This document shows, in pieces, positions 57,966 through 64,000 of a stretch of 64,000 bases of DNA (position 1 is its first letter; each line of letters opens with the position of its first letter). This DNA is from Glycocaulis sp050485565 (lineage in GTDB: Bacteria > Pseudomonadota > Alphaproteobacteria > Caulobacterales > Maricaulaceae). The notes under the pieces are model-generated. The model was given only the letters and a program-made list of their open reading frames with translations. It ran no database searches and had not been told where the DNA came from. The stretch is taken from assembly GCF_050485565.1 (NCBI RefSeq), contig NZ_JBJHBQ010000008.1, positions 101,500 through 165,499 of the forward strand, given 5' to 3'. The position numbers and the translations under genes are program-made.

Positions 57966-59150
57966 CTAAAACCGCTCCACAGCCATCGCCGTGGCTTCAC
58001 CGCCACCAATGCAGAGCGAGGCGACGCCGCGCTTCTGATCGTGCTTTTCCAGCGCCGAGAGCAGGGTGACGAGGATGCGTGCACCGGAGGCCCCGATCGG
58101 GTGGCCGAGCGCACACGCGCCGCCATGCACGTTGATCACGTCGTGCGACAGGCTCAAGTCCTTCATCGCGATCATCGGCACGCTGGCAAACGCCTCGTTG
58201 ATCTCGAACAGGTCCACATCCTTGGTGGACCAGCCCGCACGCTCCATCACCTTGCGCATGGCCGGCACCGGCGCGGTCATGAAATAGGCCGGCTCGTGAG
58301 CATGCGCCGCCGTGGCGACGATCTTCGCGATGGGTTTGAGGCCCCGGCGCTCGGCTTCAGACAGGCGCATCAGCACCAGAGCCGCCGCGCCATCAGAGAT
58401 GGCCGAGGCATTCGCCGCCGTTACCGTGCCGTCCTTGGTGAAGGCTGCGCGCAGCTCCGGGATCTTCTCAGGGCGTGCCTTGCCGGGCAGCTCGTCATGC
58501 TCGACCGTCACATCGCCCTTGCGGGTGGAGATGGTGACAGGCGCGATCTCGCGCTTGAAAATGCCGTCCTCGGTCGCCTTCTTGGCGCGCGAGAGCGTCT
58601 CGATGGCGTAGGCGTCCTGATCCTCGCGGGTGAACTGGTATTCCTGGGCCACCATGTCGGCATAGACGCCCATCGCCTTGTGCTCATAGGCGTCTTCAAG
58701 CCCGTCCAGCGCCATGTGGTCCTTCAGCGCGTCATGGCCATATTTGAAGCCTGCACGGTGGGTGGACAGCAGGTGCGGCGCATTGGTCATGGACTCCATG
58801 CCCCCCGCCACGATCACATCGGCTTCGCCAGAGGCAATCATCGCGCGGCCATAGATCGCCGCCTGCATGCCCGAACCGCACACCTTGTTGAGCGTTGTGG
58901 CCTGAGCCGATTTGGGCAGGCCCGCCTTGATGGCGGCCTGACGGGCGGGCGCCTGGCCCTGACCGGCGCTCAAGACATTGCCCATGAAGACCATGTTGAC
59001 GTCGTCGCCGGCGACACCGGCTTCGGCCAGAGCGGCCTTGATGGCGATGGAGCCAAGCTCCGGCGCGGCCATGGCCGCCAGATCGCCCAGCAGCCCGCCC
59101 ATGGGGGTGCGCGCCATGCCCACGATGACGATGGGATCGTCTGCGCTCAT
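57966..59150 (-). CDS. Acetyl-CoA C-acetyltransferase (thiolase)
   Basis: 394 residues, biosynthetic thiolase type (PhaA/AtoB). Nucleophile Cys in LNKVCGSGMQAAIYG, DLFEINEAFASVPMIAMKDL, the His motif NVHGGACALGHPIGASGARI, and the C-terminal Cys in ASLCIGGGEATAMA are all present. Condenses two acetyl-CoA to acetoacetyl-CoA or the reverse. No phaB/phaC is adjacent, so the pathway is open. Confidence 0.94.
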   Translation of the reverse strand: MSADDPIVIVGMARTPMGGLLGDLAAMAAPELGSIAIKAALAEAGVAGDDVNMVFMGNVLSAGQGQAPARQAAIKAGLPKSAQATTLNKVCGSGMQAAIYGRAMIASGEADVIVAGGMESMTNAPHLLSTHRAGFKYGHDALKDHMALDGLEDAYEHKAMGVYADMVAQEYQFTREDQDAYAIETLSRAKKATEDGIFKREIAPVTISTRKGDVTVEHDELPGKARPEKIPELRAAFTKDGTVTAANASAISDGAAALVLMRLSEAERRGLKPIAKIVATAAHAHEPAYFMTAPVPAMRKVMERAGWSTKDVDLFEINEAFASVPMIAMKDLSLSHDVINVHGGACALGHPIGASGARILVTLLSALEKHDQKRGVASLCIGGGEATAMAVERF

Positions 59151-59368
59151 GATTGTCTCTCCTGTTTCAGGATAAAAGGGGTATGCGTTCTAAAAAACTG
59201 GCGCGCATGTGAAGGCCCCGCGCCGCGCCGCGTCAAGGCTTTTCGCAGGTGCAATGTCAGGCGCAACCCTGTGGAAAACCCCGCCGCAACATTGACGCAA
59301 GGCTACAAAATATATCGATTGGCATTCAGAATGTAGACGCTCATCGCGAGCTGGGGACACAACTCAAT

Positions 59369-60190
59369 ATGTCTAAAACATTGGCGTTTGGCCTATCGGC
59401 GTTGGCAGGATTAATAATCTGGCTTAGTCAGGCGCAGATTATCAGCGGCTCTTTTCCAACGACCGAACTCCCTTTTGGCATAAACTCGAGAAGTGCGGCC
59501 GCGTTCATTGTGGCATGCATCGCCGTCGGCATTGTAACTGCTGTTTTATATTATGTGGAAACCCGTCTGGAGCGAAACGCCTACCGGAAGTACCGCGCTC
59601 TGCGAGATGATCTCAATGTCGTTCTGTCGCATTGGCTGGAAGGATTTCTGAGCAGGCAATCACGATCACGAGCCTTCCATGAAGAGAAGATCAATGACCT
59701 TCTTAAGTCGCTTGCAAGATCGCTGGATAAATGCCTGCCGGGTGCTGTCTTCCAAGTATCAATCATGTGCCCGTCAGAGGAACATGAAGGCGAGCTCGAA
59801 ATCGGCTTTGGAACAAAATCGGACGCCGGGAAAATGAAATCCTATGTCACGAACAGACGCTTCGCACTCGGCGAAGGCTATTGTGGAGCGGCGTGGTATG
59901 AGTTGGCAGCTCAATCTGGCAATGGCCGCCGGCGGCTGCTGCTTCTGAAAGACCCTCGATATACCGTTCAGCGACCTGACGGTTATCGGGATCAGGACAA
60001 ATCCTATTTTGCCGTGCCAATTCCCGCTCCGAAAGATATGGATCAGGATATCCTTGGCGTACTCTCCATCGATTCCTCTAACGCAAATCACTTCCAACGA
60101 GGGTCACGGAACGCGATCTACCTTGAGAGGTTGTTCACACCAGTTTTGGAGATTCTGGGACACCATCTCCGGGCGATAACGAAGAAGTAA
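59369..60190 (+). CDS. Two-TM protein with GAF-like sensor domain
   Basis: 273 residues from ATG 59369 (the frame to 59249 has no ribosome binding site). Two membrane helices (about 5-25, LAFGLSALAGLIIWLSQAQI; about 45-65, AAAFIVACIAVGIVTAVLYY), a linker, and a C-terminal GAF-type domain (about 125-265: CLPGAVFQVSIMCPSEEHEG, RFALGEGYCGAAWYE, YFAVPIPAPKDMDQDILGVL, SIDSSNANHF). No effector domain. GC is visibly lower than in neighbours. The following 53-residue frame may be its partner. Possible stress or defence sensor, unproven. Confidence 0.8.
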   Translation: MSKTLAFGLSALAGLIIWLSQAQIISGSFPTTELPFGINSRSAAAFIVACIAVGIVTAVLYYVETRLERNAYRKYRALRDDLNVVLSHWLEGFLSRQSRSRAFHEEKINDLLKSLARSLDKCLPGAVFQVSIMCPSEEHEGELEIGFGTKSDAGKMKSYVTNRRFALGEGYCGAAWYELAAQSGNGRRRLLLLKDPRYTVQRPDGYRDQDKSYFAVPIPAPKDMDQDILGVLSIDSSNANHFQRGSRNAIYLERLFTPVLEILGHHLRAITKK

Positions 60191-60248
60191 TCCCCCTATG
60201 CTTGCCGCTGCGCGAAAATCGCACCATATTTTGAGCAGGAGAGACGTC

Positions 60249-60410
60249 ATGGAAAAAGCGGCACAGAATCGTTCAAAAAATGAAAAAGCTCGCCCGCGTT
60301 CGGATTTCTGGCGCGAGGTGGAAGCGCTTTTTATCGCCATTGGAATCAAGCACCGAACCCGCGACCTGATTCTAAAGGTCCGTTTTGGTGAACGGGTGGA
60401 GCTGGTCTAA
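60249..60410 (+). CDS. Small hypothetical protein after the GAF gene
   Basis: 53 residues (MEKAAQNRSKNEKARPRSDF, then EALFIAIGIKHRTRDLILKV and a short tail). Basic N-terminus, amphipathic C-terminus. The ATG has CAGGAGAGACGTC upstream, a good ribosome binding site (AGGAGA), which is the main support for this gene. It lies 58 bases after the membrane GAF gene in DNA of similar lower GC. Unknown function; probably translated. Confidence 0.55.
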   Translation: MEKAAQNRSKNEKARPRSDFWREVEALFIAIGIKHRTRDLILKVRFGERVELV

Positions 60411-60419
60411 CTGGCTGGT

Positions 60420-60758
60420 CTAGGCGCGGTCCAGCGCTACCGCCTCGGCAAGGATGGCGGCAAGACCGTCATCAAGATCATCAGCCTCGTAAATCTTCAC
60501 ATGGCGCATGGACTTGCCGCTGCCTTCCACGCGCACATGGGCGGCTAGCTCCGCGCCCCGGCTGAACTGCAGATTGATATGCGCCTTGTGGGGCACGATC
60601 GCGCACACCAGCGCCTCTCCCTGATACCAGGGATAGCCCCATTTCATCAGTTCGGTGAGGTGCGGCGCGCGCGCCGGAATCCAGTCTCGCACCTCACGCG
60701 CCAGCGGCGCGATGGCCTTTTCCCGGTCCAGCTTGTCGAAATAGGCGTCTGCGCTCAT
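60420..60758 (-). CDS. DUF1801 domain protein
   Basis: 112 residues from ATG 60758. DUF1801/YdhG-like fold: VRDWIPARAPHLTELMKWGYPWYQG, ALVCAIVPHKAHINLQFSRGAEL, and SMRHVKIYEADDLDDGLAAIL. Cytosolic, function not established. The start overlaps the mnmA stop (ATGA), so it is translated with mnmA. A longer frame into mnmA (to 60842) is rejected. Confidence 0.88.
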   Translation of the reverse strand: MSADAYFDKLDREKAIAPLAREVRDWIPARAPHLTELMKWGYPWYQGEALVCAIVPHKAHINLQFSRGAELAAHVRVEGSGKSMRHVKIYEADDLDDGLAAILAEAVALDRA

Positions 60759-62002
60759 GCGGCTCTGTCCTCGCTTCTGGTGGCACTGATCCACCCGCCG
60801 CCGAGCACGCGCGATTCTTCGTCCACGCTGTAGAAGACGCACGCCTGACCGGGGGCCACACCCTCCTCGCCCGCTGCCAGCGTCACACTGACAGCGCCGT
60901 CTGCACTTACATGCAGGCTGGCCGGGCTGGGCGGGCGCGTGGAGCGGACTTTCACGGCAATTTCCAGCCCGTCCGCACCAGCCAGCGGGCCATCGCCGAT
61001 CCAGTTCACATCGGCAAGCTGGATGGTGCGCACGGCCAATGCCTCGCGCGGGCCGACAATGACCTGCGCCTTGGCGGCATCGAGGCGGACCACGTAGAGC
61101 GGCTCGCCGGTGGCGACGCCAAGCCCCCGGCGCTGACCCACCGTGTAGTGGATCACGCCGTCATGGCTGCCCAGCACCCGGCCATCTTCATGGACGATCT
61201 CGCCGGGCCGGGCGGCATCCGGGCGCAGGCGTTTGACCACGCTGGCATAATCGCCATCGGGTACAAAGCAGATATCCTGACTGTCGGGCTTGGCGGCCAC
61301 GATCAGGCCCAGCGCAAGGGCCAGCTCGCGCGTCTGGTCCTTGGTCAGATGACCCAGGGGAAAGCGCAAGTAATCCAGTTGCTCACGCGTGGTCGCGAAC
61401 AGGAAGTAGGACTGATCCTTGGCGTGATCTTCGGCGCGCAGCAGCACCGGCCCGCCCACGCGGTCTTCGCGGCGGATATAATGGCCCGTCACCAGCGCAG
61501 CCGCGCCCAGCTGCTGCGCGGTGCTGAGCAGATCAGCGAACTTCACAGACTGGTTGCAGCGCACACACGGGATCGGCGTGGAACCCGCCAGATAGGTATC
61601 GGCGAAGTCTTCCATCACCGCTTCCTTGAAGCGGCTTTCATAGTCGAGCACATAGTGCGCAAAGCCCATGGCCTCGGCCACGCGGCGGGCATCGTGGATG
61701 TCCTGCCCGGCGCAGCACGCGCCCTTGCGGTGGATGGCTGCGCCGTGATCGTAGAGCTGAAGCGTCATACCGACGACCTGATAGCCCGCACGGTGTAAAA
61801 TGGCCCCGACGACGGAAGAGTCCACGCCGCCGGACATGGCCGCGACAACACGGTGATCTTGCGGGTTTCCGCCCAGCCCCAGAAACTCGCCGGTCAGGCC
61901 GAACTCGGCCATCAGCGCGTCCACACGCGCCGTATCGGCAGCCGGGCTGGTTGAAAGCGTATCGCGCGGCCCTGCGGGGCGCGCCTGAATAAGGGTCGTC
62001 AT
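60755..62002 (-). CDS. mnmA: tRNA 2-thiouridylase MnmA
   Basis: Adds sulfur to U34 of tRNA-Lys, -Glu and -Gln. 415 residues from ATG 62002, which has GGAAAGGAAAG upstream. PP-loop VAAMSGGVDSSVVGAIL, GACCAGQDIHDARRVAE, first catalytic Cys in PCVRCNQSVKFADLL, second Cys in DSQDICFVPDGDYASV, and C-terminal GQRRGLGVATGEPLYV. An N-terminal extension of about 50 residues precedes the PP-loop, as is usual in alphaproteobacteria. Confidence 0.96.
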   Translation of the reverse strand: MTTLIQARPAGPRDTLSTSPAADTARVDALMAEFGLTGEFLGLGGNPQDHRVVAAMSGGVDSSVVGAILHRAGYQVVGMTLQLYDHGAAIHRKGACCAGQDIHDARRVAEAMGFAHYVLDYESRFKEAVMEDFADTYLAGSTPIPCVRCNQSVKFADLLSTAQQLGAAALVTGHYIRREDRVGGPVLLRAEDHAKDQSYFLFATTREQLDYLRFPLGHLTKDQTRELALALGLIVAAKPDSQDICFVPDGDYASVVKRLRPDAARPGEIVHEDGRVLGSHDGVIHYTVGQRRGLGVATGEPLYVVRLDAAKAQVIVGPREALAVRTIQLADVNWIGDGPLAGADGLEIAVKVRSTRPPSPASLHVSADGAVSVTLAAGEEGVAPGQACVFYSVDEESRVLGGGWISATRSEDRAA

Positions 62003-62179
62003 CTTTCTTTCCTTTCCCGCCGGTTCAAGGCCGGTGGCAATGGGTGTCAGGCGCGGCATATAGCGCATGGAGGCGGCAAATAGAAGGCATAGCTGCGCGG
62101 TGTCCCGCCGTTAGCATGGCGTTTACGATTATTACGGGTTTCGATGGATTTCCGGCGGCCTTGGGCGCATCGTTTTCTC

Positions 62180-62494
62180 ATGAACGCTGCCTTCGCATCC
62201 GGTGTTTCGGGCTTTGCCTCTGCCACGGCTCTTATGAACCGCGCGGCAGACCGGGTGTCCGGCGTTCGTGACCTGACCATCCCTGACCGCTCTTCCCGCG
62301 CGGTCACCACTCCAGGCGCGCCTGCCGGCCCTTCCCCTCAACACCCCGCACCCGGCGGGCGCGTCACTCCTTCCCCCGACTACGCCGCAGCCGCCGTGGA
62401 CATGATCCAGGCGCAAAACCTTGCCGCCGCATCAGGCGCCATCGTGCGGGCCGCTGACGACATGGTCGGCGCGCTGCTGGACGTGAAAGCCTAA
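62180..62494 (+). CDS. Small protein with flagellar-rod-like C-terminus
   Basis: 104 residues from ATG 62180. Ala/Ser-rich N-terminus, proline-rich middle (TPGAPAGPSPQHPAPGG), and C-terminal AAVDMIQAQNLAAASGAIVR, then AADDMVGALLDVKA. This ending resembles the C-terminal helix of FlgC-type rod proteins (MIxAxxAYxANxxVxxxAxxM). Small proteins of this type occur in many alphaproteobacteria. Function unknown; divergent from mnmA. The 177-base upstream gap has TTAG-N7-TTTA (62113-62127), a poor CtrA match. Confidence 0.65.
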   Translation: MNAAFASGVSGFASATALMNRAADRVSGVRDLTIPDRSSRAVTTPGAPAGPSPQHPAPGGRVTPSPDYAAAAVDMIQAQNLAAASGAIVRAADDMVGALLDVKA

Positions 62495-62547
62495 CTTGCA
62501 CACATCAGGGCTAGGCCACGTGACCGCCAGCGCATAGTTTGCGGGCC

Positions 62548-63207
62548 ATGAGCGACGTTCAGGTAGATCTTGTCCTTGATCCGGTGTGTCCGTGGTGCTG
62601 GCTTGGCCATCGCTACTGGCAGGCCGCGCAAGACCTCGTGCCGGAAATCCCGGTGGAGACCGTGCTGCGCCCGTTCCAGCTGGATGCCTCCATCCCGAAA
62701 GCGGGACTGCCCTATCAGGACTATATGAAGAAGCGTTTCGGCGGCGATCCGTCCGGGCGCTTCAAGGCCATGCGCGAGCATCTGGAAGCGGCCGGACCCG
62801 CGGCCGGTATCGTCTTCAATTTCGATGAAATCACCATGCGCCCCAACACGATGGACGCGCACCGCCTGATCCGCTGGGCGCAAGGCCAGGGCAAGGGGGC
62901 GGAGGCCGCCGAGGCCCTGTTCAAGGCGTATTTCGAGGAGCGGCGCGATATCGGCGCGGCATCAGAACTGACCGCTATTGCCGAGGCTATCGGGCTGGAT
63001 GCCAATCTGGTCGCCGACCTTCTCTCCACCCATCGCGACAAGGATGTGCTGGAGCGCGAGGAGAAATTCTACCGCTCGCTGGGCGTGGCGGGCGTGCCCT
63101 GCTTCATCTTCAATGGCGCGTTTGCCGTCTCCGGCGCGGAGGCACCGGACGTGCTGGCGGACGCCATCCGCAAGGCGGCCAGCCTGCCGCCGGAGGAAGA
63201 CGCATGA
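62548..63207 (+). CDS. DsbA-family thiol oxidoreductase (FrnE-like)
   Basis: 219 residues from ATG 62548. Thioredoxin-fold DSBA domain with active site CPWC in LVLDPVCPWCWLGHRYWQAA, central helical insert, cis-Pro loop GVAGVPCFIFNGAFAVSGA, and PDVLADAIRKA. FrnE-type members are cytosolic (no signal peptide here) and linked to oxidative stress. A further Cys follows the cis-Pro. Overlaps the start of the following lipoprotein gene by four bases. Confidence 0.92.
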   Translation: MSDVQVDLVLDPVCPWCWLGHRYWQAAQDLVPEIPVETVLRPFQLDASIPKAGLPYQDYMKKRFGGDPSGRFKAMREHLEAAGPAAGIVFNFDEITMRPNTMDAHRLIRWAQGQGKGAEAAEALFKAYFEERRDIGAASELTAIAEAIGLDANLVADLLSTHRDKDVLEREEKFYRSLGVAGVPCFIFNGAFAVSGAEAPDVLADAIRKAASLPPEEDA

Positions 63208-63527
63208 TGCGCGCGCTGCTGGCTCTTGCCGCTGGCCTGCTGGCTGCATGCTCACCCGGTCCGCGCTCAACACCGGACGGAGCTGAACAGGCGCGTTTCA
63301 TTGCGGTGTGCAGCGAACGTTTCGACTATGGCGATGAAGCCTGCACCTGCCTGTCGGAGCGTGCCGCGCGCCGCTTTGACGCGGTGGCCTATTCCATCCT
63401 GATCGAGTCCATGACCGGCGAGCCTGTCCGTGCGCGCATGGATGCCGCCGGGCTCAATTCCAGCGTCCAGGGCGCGCTCAGCCGCTTCGTGGCCGAGACC
63501 GCCCTCTCCTGTTATCCGGAAAGGTGA
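63204..63527 (+). CDS. Small predicted lipoprotein
   Basis: 107 residues with an N-terminal lipoprotein signal ending in lipobox LLAAC (MMRALLALAAGLLAACSPGP, Cys near residue 16). The mature part is short, has three further Cys (VCSERF, ACTCLSE) and ends with CYPER, so disulfides are likely. No known family. ATGATG start; overlap with the DsbA-family gene suggests co-translation and a shared redox context. Confidence 0.75.
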   Translation: MMRALLALAAGLLAACSPGPRSTPDGAEQARFIAVCSERFDYGDEACTCLSERAARRFDAVAYSILIESMTGEPVRARMDAAGLNSSVQGALSRFVAETALSCYPER

Positions 63528-63603
63528 TTGCACCTGCGTCCGGCGCACCCGATAGTGCGCTGCAAAGGCTGAACTCAATCAGCCTCGCGGGAGGACTATC
63601 ACC

Positions 63604-63996
63604 ATGACACCAGTGGCCGTTGCCGGTCTCTATATCGGCATCAATCTGCTCATTCTGCTTGCTCTTGCGTGGAACGTCATCGACGGCCGGCGGAGCAGCA
63701 AGGTCGGCTTTGGCGATGGCGGTGATGAAAGCCTCGCCCGGCGCATCCGCGTGCATGCCAATGCCACCGAATGGGTGCCGGGCATGCTGATCGGCCTGCT
63801 GACGCTGGCGCTGCTCGACGCGCATATCTACGTCCTGCACGCGCTGGGTATCGCCCTGACGCTGGCGCGCGTGCTGCACGCCTTTGGCCTGACGGGCAGT
63901 TCGGGCACCAGCTTTGGCCGGTTTGGCGGCGCGCTCATCACCCTCATCGTCTATCTGGCAGGCGGTATTGCCATTTTGTGGTACGCGCTGAGCTGA
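63604..63996 (+). CDS. MAPEG family membrane protein
   Basis: 130 residues with four membrane segments. Conserved MAPEG features: RIRVHANATEWVPGMLIGLL (the helix with the Glu and Pro), LDAHIYVLHALGIALTLARV followed by LHAFGL, containing the family Arg-His pair. Members are glutathione- or leukotriene-linked membrane enzymes; bacterial roles are mostly unknown. Stop TGA ends at 63996, four bases before the window edge. Confidence 0.92.
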   Translation: MTPVAVAGLYIGINLLILLALAWNVIDGRRSSKVGFGDGGDESLARRIRVHANATEWVPGMLIGLLTLALLDAHIYVLHALGIALTLARVLHAFGLTGSSGTSFGRFGGALITLIVYLAGGIAILWYALS

Positions 63997-64000
63997 ACGG

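Noticed and set aside
58041..59336. 431-codon plus-strand frame opposite the thiolase gene
   Set aside because: Antisense shadow with low-complexity Arg/His/Gly content; the thiolase frame carries every catalytic motif.
62113..62127. TTAG-N7-TTTA as a CtrA site before the rod-tail-like gene
   Set aside because: Two mismatches in the half-sites and no other support.
1..64000. CRISPR arrays, tRNA or rRNA genes, phage integrase or attachment sites
   Set aside because: No regularly spaced repeats, no cloverleaf or rRNA sequence, and no recombinase gene was seen; the repeats found are isolated palindromes.

Overview
The window is GC-rich chromosomal DNA from a stalked or dimorphic alphaproteobacterium of the Caulobacterales/Maricaulales type. 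The evidence is a Caulobacter-style flagellar regulon: FliX next to FlgI, a MotE/PflI-like protein behind FliL-FliM, FlbY-like and rod-binding FlgJ-N-like genes after FlgI, TTAA-N7-TTAA CtrA boxes, and textbook sigma-54 promoters. The alphaproteobacterial gene order ruvCAB-ybgC-tolQRAB-pal-cpoB-tilS-ftsH is also present. No genus can be named from the sequence alone.

Layout. 1-15972: flagellar island with fliP(partial)-fliO, flgB-flgC-fliE, fliL-fliM-DUF6468-motE-TPR protein, flgF-flgG-flgA-flgH, two small paralogous proteins, a one-cysteine DksA, fliX, and flgI-flgJN-flbY. 15985-29646: housekeeping run read on the minus strand: DUF167, ftsH, tilS, cpoB, pal, tolB, tolA, tolR, tolQ, ybgC, ruvB, ruvA, ruvC. 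It is broken up by a hipBA module between tolQ and ybgC, a MITE-like element between tolA and tolB, and a palindromic repeat between ruvB and ruvA. 29688-37063: transketolase, Pgi, an ArsR-methyltransferase fusion, an aldo/keto reductase, a GNAT enzyme, Cmk and YebC. 37237-42823: polysaccharide operon (zinc-ribbon methyltransferase, KdsB, histidine-phosphatase-like protein, Wzy/WaaL-like polymerase or ligase, phosphoglycosyl transferase, secreted or anchored hypothetical). 42835-55508: central metabolism and envelope genes (Fsa, GlmM, YmdB-type phosphoesterase, Fpr, 5-FTHF cyclo-ligase, candidate 6S RNA, ZapA, DUF4164, CysQ, two glycosyltransferases, SerA, YgfZ, PyrC).

55509-57350 is the clearest accessory segment: a strongly AT-rich single-gene island with a one-TM, pentapeptide-like orphan, bracketed by direct copies of a palindromic repeat. 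57351-63996 holds RidA, PhaA, a low-GC membrane GAF gene with a microprotein, DUF1801, MnmA, a FlgC-tail-like small protein, a DsbA-family oxidoreductase, a lipoprotein and a MAPEG protein.

How it works together. The flagellar genes form a timed cascade: CtrA boxes sit before early genes (fliO/flgB, fliX, possibly fliL) and sigma-54 promoters before later rod/ring genes (flgF, flgI). The Tol-Pal, FtsH, ZapA, GlmM and polysaccharide genes serve envelope constriction and surface assembly. No tRNA, rRNA, CRISPR array, integrase or transposase gene was seen.
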